A stretch of DNA of 64,000 nt, from positions 379,501 through 443,500 of the forward strand of contig JAHLJT010000631.1 of assembly GCA_031308135.1 (NCBI GenBank). Reading direction: 5' to 3'. A program made the translations under genes and the position numbers. Shown here in pieces: positions 58,711 through 64,000 of this stretch. Position 1 is the stretch's first letter. Each line of letters starts with the position of its first letter. The notes beneath the pieces are model-generated. The model was not told the DNA's origin. It did no database searches and saw only the letters and a list, made by a program, of their open reading frames with translations. The DNA is from Acheta domesticus. Taxonomy: Eukaryota; Arthropoda; Insecta; Orthoptera; Gryllidae.

Positions 58711-59454
58711 TCAGTCGTAGGTATCGTCCCTTTTATACGGTTTGATATTTCTGTAATTATAGGTCCCCATCTGTTTGCCGTTTTCATCTTTTAGAATTAC
58801 CGCGTTTTTACTTAATACCTTGACAATTCGGTACGGTCCTTTATACAGAGGAAAAAATTTATGAAATAACTTTTTATCCACCGAAGATACTTGAGGCACT
58901 CTAATCAATACTTCGTCATTTTCTTTATATTCGCAAGCCTTAAATGCTGCAATTTTGCGTGTCGCAAAATCGCACATGGTTTCCGCCCCGCCTTTCCTAT
59001 ATTTCTCACTCATCAATTTATACTTTAAATCAAATTTATGGTTTTCATTCCAATAACGCCTTAAAAATTTATCTTTCCACTCTTTATAACTTGTTGGTTC
59101 TGGAACTAACGATGTCCACCAATGATGCGCTTTCGCTGACATTGCTTGCTCGACAACATGTAATTTTAACCTATCCGGAATGTTGTTGATCGTAAAGTAG
59201 CTTTCTAATTTTGAAATGAATGACCAAGGTTGTTCCTTAACATCCCCATGGAATTTCAAATAGCTTGGTAAAACCAACGCGGATGCGGAAGTTATTACAT
59301 TTCCCTGCGCGCGTGTTAGGACTTCATTTTCCAATTGATCTATTTTTCCCTTGATATTAGCTAACTGTTTTTCCGATTCGGACTCTTGCAAGGTTTTAAT
59401 ACTCCTTAGCCCCTCTTGTATCTGCTGTTCTACCTTGTTGTCTGTCACAACCAT
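58711..59454 (-). CDS. Gag-integrase fusion ORF of a Gypsy-like element
   Basis: One open frame of 247 codons. Residues about 5-45 form a coiled-coil-like charged stretch. Residues about 60-170 match the Retrotrans_gag capsid domain (GDVKEQPWSFISKLESYF, AMSAKAHHWWTSLV, YKEWKDKFLRRYW). From about residue 175 it becomes an integrase C-terminal domain (NDEVLIRVPQVSS, FPLYKGPYRIVKVLSKNAV, and a final NIKPYKR). Protease, RT, RNase H and the integrase core are absent, yet the frame is continuous. So a deletion of several kilobases joined gag to the integrase tail in phase. It could be a nonautonomous element or chance survival. The encoded protein would lack all catalysis. Confidence 0.8.
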   Translation of the reverse strand: MVVTDNKVEQQIQEGLRSIKTLQESESEKQLANIKGKIDQLENEVLTRAQGNVITSASALVLPSYLKFHGDVKEQPWSFISKLESYFTINNIPDRLKLHVVEQAMSAKAHHWWTSLVPEPTSYKEWKDKFLRRYWNENHKFDLKYKLMSEKYRKGGAETMCDFATRKIAAFKACEYKENDEVLIRVPQVSSVDKKLFHKFFPLYKGPYRIVKVLSKNAVILKDENGKQMGTYNYRNIKPYKRDDTYD

Positions 59455-59697
59455 TTTTAATTCAAGATTATCTAGAGAGTCCTAGAGGGCCGTGCCAAGT
59501 AATCGGACTGTTTTCGCTCGGAGAATCAATATATTTACAAAATATTAGCGAACCAGCCTGCCACTGGTAAGAAAAACTGACATTTATCATAAATTTGTTC
59601 AAATCAATTGCAGACATAAATAAATCCAGCTGTAACACACTCTGTACGTGTTTCACAGTTTCCCCTCCGGGGAGACTGTATTGGGCATTGAAATTAT
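59455..59697 (-). other. Leader of the Gypsy-like element or LINE 5' UTR
   Basis: A minus-strand open frame of 90 codons spans 59468-59740 with no stop but no known domain. The junction between the Gypsy-like leader (minus) and the LINE 5' end (plus) must lie here or just inside ORF1. No second LTR was found. Confidence 0.4.
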
Positions 59698-61224
59698 ATG
59701 TTCCATCAAGACCTGCAAATAATGCAGAATAATAATTCAAACTTACCTGAAAATATTACATCTCCAAATTTGTTATCACAAGATATAATATATCAGTCAC
59801 AAAATGCTTCTCTTCAATCAACATCGAATGCTGTCAATGTACCTCAAGCTACTCTCGGATTGATAGAAATGCAAACGGACAACCAGCCTCCCTTCATTTA
59901 CACAGACATTTCGTATAATGCAAATAGAAGCCAGCCTCCTCTACAAGAAACAAATCCAGCCAAACGTCAAAAGTCATTGCCTCAAGATGTGATACATCAA
60001 CCTCAAAATTCCTCTCTGCAATCAACATCTTCTACTACCATCAATGTTCTTCAAGCTGCTCCCGGATTAGAAGAAATGCCACCTAATAACCAATCTTCCA
60101 CAATCTTTACACACACTTCAGGTAATACAAATAATCAACCTCCTCTTCAAGAAGCAAATTCAGCCAAACGTCAAAAACAATGTAAACCAACCTATTCAAT
60201 TCCAACATACTCCAGATACGACATCTTGAATGAAACTGCCGATCCTGATAACGAACTCTCTAACTCTGAAGTGAAAATTCCACCGTTTACAGTGATTGGA
60301 AAAAATTACCAGCTATTAATACAAGATATATCAAAAATTGTGCAACATGAATACACCACTAAGTCTCGCAAAAATGAAATAAAAATACAGTTCACATCTA
60401 TTGACGACTTTAGGAACTTTCGCAAATTTAGTGAATCAAACAACATTCAATTTTATACATATCAAGATCCATCAAAAAAGTGTTTCCCTGTGATGCTTAA
60501 AAACATTCCTGCTTCAATTTCAGAAATAGACATTTATAATGAACTATTTAGGTTACAATATCCCATAATCAGTGTTAGAAGACTTTACGACAAATCCAGA
60601 AAACCTCTTCAAACGTGTGCTTTAGACCTACAAAACTCCAAAGAAGGTAAAGAAATTCTACACCTGAAAACCTTATTTCATTGCTTAGTGAATATTCAAC
60701 CAAGAACTCAACGTTCTTCACCCATACAATGTAAAAACTGTCAACGATTTGATCACTCACAGGCAAACTGTCGTTTAACTCCCAGATGTGTCAAATGTAA
60801 TCAGAATCACCACTATTCTCTTTGCAACAAACCTCAAAATTCACTTCCGATTTGTGTTAACTGTAACCAGAATCACACTGCTAATTATAGAGGATGCCCT
60901 TTTTTTAAACAAGCACTTAACAACAAAACTTCTAAATTCAATAATACTGCACAAGATACCATACATAATTTGGAAAATACAAATACACAGCCTAAAACCT
61001 TCACATTCCACAACACAGATTTTCCCCCACTTCAGAAACCACCTAATGCCTGGTCAAATACATATTCCAACACTGCTCGCAATTCTCAAAATATTAATAA
61101 CATTAACACTTCTTCATTAAATATCTCACAATTAATTACCACAATAGTTACGCAAGTTATATCTTCACTAATACCACAAATTCAACAAATCATAGAATCA
61201 CTTCTGAACAAACAAAATGTCTAA
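59698..61224 (+). CDS. Jockey-type LINE ORF1, nucleic-acid-binding protein
   Basis: 508 codons. ORF1 proteins coat LINE RNA. From the N-terminus: two tandem about 65-residue low-complexity repeats (residues about 28-95 and 96-160), each with QNxSLQSTS, then GLxEM, then QPPLQE and AKRQK. An RRM-like/PRE_C2HC domain follows (about 225-330, containing PVMLKNIPASISEIDIYNEL). Three Cys-His knuckles come next: CKNCQRFDHSQANC (about 344), CVKCNQNHHYSLC (about 363) and CVNCNQNHTANYRGC (about 385). A Gln/Ile-rich tail ends it. It overlaps ORF2 by eight bases (ATGTCTAA). The first ATG gives 508 aa; the internal ATG at 59722 is an alternative start. Confidence 0.88.
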   Translation: MFHQDLQIMQNNNSNLPENITSPNLLSQDIIYQSQNASLQSTSNAVNVPQATLGLIEMQTDNQPPFIYTDISYNANRSQPPLQETNPAKRQKSLPQDVIHQPQNSSLQSTSSTTINVLQAAPGLEEMPPNNQSSTIFTHTSGNTNNQPPLQEANSAKRQKQCKPTYSIPTYSRYDILNETADPDNELSNSEVKIPPFTVIGKNYQLLIQDISKIVQHEYTTKSRKNEIKIQFTSIDDFRNFRKFSESNNIQFYTYQDPSKKCFPVMLKNIPASISEIDIYNELFRLQYPIISVRRLYDKSRKPLQTCALDLQNSKEGKEILHLKTLFHCLVNIQPRTQRSSPIQCKNCQRFDHSQANCRLTPRCVKCNQNHHYSLCNKPQNSLPICVNCNQNHTANYRGCPFFKQALNNKTSKFNNTAQDTIHNLENTNTQPKTFTFHNTDFPPLQKPPNAWSNTYSNTARNSQNINNINTSSLNISQLITTIVTQVISSLIPQIQQIIESLLNKQNV

Positions 61225-63919
61225 GAAAACTAACAGCATAACACTGCTCAATTGGAATGCCAATGGAATTAAAAGGCAGCATCAATTATTTGAACATTTT
61301 CTTTATTCCCACAACATCCAAATAGCATGTATCACCGAAACGCATCTCATCCCCAATGAAAAATTTTATTTACATGGATATAAAATATACAGATATGACA
61401 GAATTGACAATATAGCATCGGGTGGCGTAGCTATTATTATTTCTTCCAAACTCAAATCTTTTCTTATAAATACACCTATCACTCCCTCCCTCGAATTCAT
61501 TACAATAATAATCAATATCAATCAAATCCATTATCACCTTACAGTTGCGTATAAGCTTCCGAAGTATAATTTCCCGCTGACATATTTTAAAAGCATATTT
61601 AACAATACAACAGATAAAATCATACTGCTCGGAGATCTAAATTGTAAAAATCAAATCTGGGGAAGTCTTAATAATAATCCAAATGGTATAAAATTACACA
61701 AATTTATTGCTAATCATAATCTTCAAATTCATGCCCCTAATGAACCCACGTATTATTCATATAATGAAAATATCATCCCAGATATTTTAGATATACTAAT
61801 CACACAAAACATAAACCTTCCAATTACTCAAAACGTATTACCTGAGCTTGATTCAGATCATTATCCAGTTATTATAAACATTTATTTCAACTCTCATATC
61901 ACCTATTCTAACTCTTCTCCTATATTCCAAAAAGTAAATTGGAATAAATTTACATTAAATATTGAAAACAGCATTCAATTCCCCACAAATATATTATCAA
62001 CTCATGACATAGACTCGTACATCACTTATTTCACGGATGCAATAAATCATAATTTACACATAAGTTCTAAATATATACCAAAAACTAATTTCGTAAATTA
62101 TAAACCTCTACCTTTACCTATTATTAACCTTATTAAAACTAAGCACTCCCTAAGACGATTCTGGCAACAAACCAGGCGTAAAGATATTAAAACTAAACTA
62201 AACAAAATATCTAGGATTATAAAATCGAAACTGGAACAACATAAATTCAATGAATACAAAAACTTTATTAAACAAATTCATCCCCAATCAAAAAAGCTCT
62301 GGTCAACTCTTAAAAGAATCTGTAAAGAAAAAACATCTATTCCAATCCTTAAGCAACATTCTACTACAGCAATAAATGACTATGACAAAAGTCAATTACT
62401 AGGTCTTCATTTCCAAAATACGTTTACTCCTAATTCAACTACTAATATTCACTTTTACAATCTTGTTAGCAATTTTCTCTCTCTTCCAAATTTTAATGTT
62501 CCCCAAAATATTGATTATATTTCCCCTTCTGAAATTCATTCAATTATTAAAACACTAAAAACTCGCAAATCTCCAGGATTGGATACTATCAATAATCAAA
62601 CACTCAAGTCACTAGGTAAAAGATCAATTGCTGCTTTTACTTCTATTCTAAATTCCGCATTGAGATTTAATTACTTTCCAACTACCTGGAAAACAGCAAT
62701 CGTACTTCCCTTTTGTAAACCACAAAAAGATCCTAGAAACCCATCGAACTACCGACCTATTAGTTTACTTTCCTCTCTTTCCAAGATATTTGAAACCCTT
62801 ATACATCACAGATTATTACACTTCACTACAATTAACAAAATTATTCCTCCCACTCAATTTGGCTTCACTCATCAGCATGCAACTACTCATCAACTTTTAA
62901 GACTAACAGAACATATTGAAAACTCCTTTCACCTAAAACAGCATACTATTGTATTATTACTGGATATCGAAAAAGCATTCGACAAAATTTGGCATCATGG
63001 TCTTATTTATAAATTATTCCAAATTGGAATTCCTACTTATTTGTTCAAAATAATTCAAAATTTTCTTTCTAATCGCACTTTTCGTGTCAAAATTAATTCC
63101 TCTTTTTCTCAACTATTTTCAATTGGCGCGGGCGTGCCCCAAGGGTCCTGTCTATCTCCTCTTCTTTTTAACATCTATCTCTCTGACATTCCCAACTTTA
63201 CGTACTCAGAATTAGCCCTTTTTGCTGATGATACTGCATTCTTCATTAGTCATAAAAATTTAACAACTGCCAAAAATAGACTACAATCCGACCTTCTGCT
63301 TTATACAAATTGGACTTCTAAATGGCAGATTAAAATTAACATGAATAAATGTCAAGCTAAAATCTTCACACTCTGTAAACCAATCATCCCTGCAGAAATA
63401 TTAATTCTTGATCAAACTATACCCTGGATATCACCCAACACACCTATTAAATATCTTGGACTCCTCTTAGACACTAAACTTAAATGGAATGCCCATATTA
63501 AAAACATTATACATAAAACTAACACTAAAATTTATAAATTACACTCCCTTATTAATTATAAATCACCTATAAACATTCACTCAGCAAAATTAATATATAC
63601 CACAATTATTCGTCCTACCCTTACTTATGCTTGCCCCATCTGGTCCAATGCTGCCAAAACCCATATAAATAAATTACAAATTCTCCAAAATAAATTCATC
63701 AGGAAAATATTTCACGCACCCTGGTATATTCCCAACTCTCAACTCCATAATGAACTGAAAATTGACACTATCAACTCCCTAATTCGTTCACAGAGCCTTA
63801 AATTTTTCAATTCCTTAGATGACTTACAACAGACCCTCACTTTCAATTTAGGTCAAACATATCATTTTCCTCGACGTATACTATCAAAATTTCCTAAAGA
63901 TATATTTCATCCACCATAA
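61217..63919 (+). CDS. Jockey-type LINE ORF2: endonuclease-reverse transcriptase
   Basis: 900 codons without stop or frameshift. The protein nicks the target DNA and reverse-transcribes LINE RNA there. Endonuclease motifs: NWNANGI (about 11), TETHL (about 40), LLGDLNCKNQIWG (about 137) and DSDHYPV (about 211), with the catalytic Asn, Glu, Asp and His in place. Reverse transcriptase motifs: NYRPISLLS (about 509), LLLDIEKAFDKIWH (about 578-591, first catalytic Asp), GVPQGSCLSPLLFNIY (about 638), LFADDTAFF (about 667, catalytic DD) and YLGLLLD (about 745). No RNase H domain, fitting Jockey. It starts inside the ORF1 stop, suggesting reinitiation after ORF1. The 3' UTR runs past the end of the window. 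Confidence 0.93.
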   Translation: MSKKTNSITLLNWNANGIKRQHQLFEHFLYSHNIQIACITETHLIPNEKFYLHGYKIYRYDRIDNIASGGVAIIISSKLKSFLINTPITPSLEFITIIININQIHYHLTVAYKLPKYNFPLTYFKSIFNNTTDKIILLGDLNCKNQIWGSLNNNPNGIKLHKFIANHNLQIHAPNEPTYYSYNENIIPDILDILITQNINLPITQNVLPELDSDHYPVIINIYFNSHITYSNSSPIFQKVNWNKFTLNIENSIQFPTNILSTHDIDSYITYFTDAINHNLHISSKYIPKTNFVNYKPLPLPIINLIKTKHSLRRFWQQTRRKDIKTKLNKISRIIKSKLEQHKFNEYKNFIKQIHPQSKKLWSTLKRICKEKTSIPILKQHSTTAINDYDKSQLLGLHFQNTFTPNSTTNIHFYNLVSNFLSLPNFNVPQNIDYISPSEIHSIIKTLKTRKSPGLDTINNQTLKSLGKRSIAAFTSILNSALRFNYFPTTWKTAIVLPFCKPQKDPRNPSNYRPISLLSSLSKIFETLIHHRLLHFTTINKIIPPTQFGFTHQHATTHQLLRLTEHIENSFHLKQHTIVLLLDIEKAFDKIWHHGLIYKLFQIGIPTYLFKIIQNFLSNRTFRVKINSSFSQLFSIGAGVPQGSCLSPLLFNIYLSDIPNFTYSELALFADDTAFFISHKNLTTAKNRLQSDLLLYTNWTSKWQIKINMNKCQAKIFTLCKPIIPAEILILDQTIPWISPNTPIKYLGLLLDTKLKWNAHIKNIIHKTNTKIYKLHSLINYKSPINIHSAKLIYTTIIRPTLTYACPIWSNAAKTHINKLQILQNKFIRKIFHAPWYIPNSQLHNELKIDTINSLIRSQSLKFFNSLDDLQQTLTFNLGQTYHFPRRILSKFPKDIFHPP

Positions 63920-64000
63920 TTACTACATTTACAACATATTATCCTTCTATTCAAAATCCTTTTTACAAACTTCTTTTTTTCATAGCATAACCTTTTCAAA

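Larger units (their letters stand above)
59698..64000 (+). mobile_element. Jockey-like LINE, both ORFs open
   Basis: ORF1 and ORF2 are intact and adjacent, so this copy is young and may be mobile. Neither the exact 5' start nor the poly(A)/3' end (beyond 64000) is visible. A degenerate relative lies at 53525-54770. Confidence 0.88.

Noticed and set aside
1..64000. CRISPR arrays, operons, prokaryotic promoters
   Set aside because: The window is eukaryotic; repeats found are transposons and microsatellites without spacer-repeat regularity.

Overview
The window looks like nuclear DNA of an insect with a large, transposon-rich genome. It is AT-rich, its genes are split by GT-AG introns of up to several kilobases, and the transposons include Jockey-like LINEs, Gypsy-like LTR elements, piggyBac, pogo/Tigger, mariner, many hAT MITEs, Helitron ends and tRNA-derived SINEs. 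The SINE tail type and the long introns would suit a polyneopteran or hemipteran, but I cannot name the species.

Three host genes can be read. (1) 1153-2934 (+): an intronless 593-codon gene resembling TAF1C, the RNA polymerase I SL1/TIF-IB subunit. (2) 15512-25484 (-): a nine-exon gene for transcription factor IIIA. All exon phases join cleanly to 523 codons. It has the nine TFIIIA fingers plus two more in front. (3) 34679-44993 (+): six coding exons of a mitochondrial amidoxime-reducing component (MARC/MTARC, MOSC family), probably with a GC-rich noncoding first exon ending at 33276. Its first coding exon carries an apparent one-base deletion.

Layout: 1-3.1 kb, microsatellite, MITE fragment and the TAF1C-like gene. 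3.1-15 kb, intergenic transposons (piggyBac relic with TTAA duplications, two hAT elements side by side, an unclassified 1.4-kb dispersed repeat, a tandem duplication, two Helitron-like 3' ends). 15.4-26 kb, TFIIIA, with repeat copies in its introns. 26-32.6 kb, palindromes, a large foldback element and LINE debris. 33-45 kb, the MARC gene, whose first intron holds three nested transposons. 45-52 kb, SINE, pogo/Tigger elements and another copy of the dispersed repeat. 53-64 kb, a broken LINE, THAP-like transposase-type exons, a Gypsy-like LTR with a gag-integrase fusion ORF, and a LINE with both ORFs open (508 and 900 codons).

TAF1C (Pol I, large rRNA) and TFIIIA (Pol III, 5S rRNA) face each other about 12.6 kb apart. 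This is suggestive but may be coincidence. I see no convincing wholly new system. The most unusual structures are the in-frame gag-integrase fusion, the foldback element, the recurring GTGTAAGA palindromes and the eleven-finger TFIIIA.
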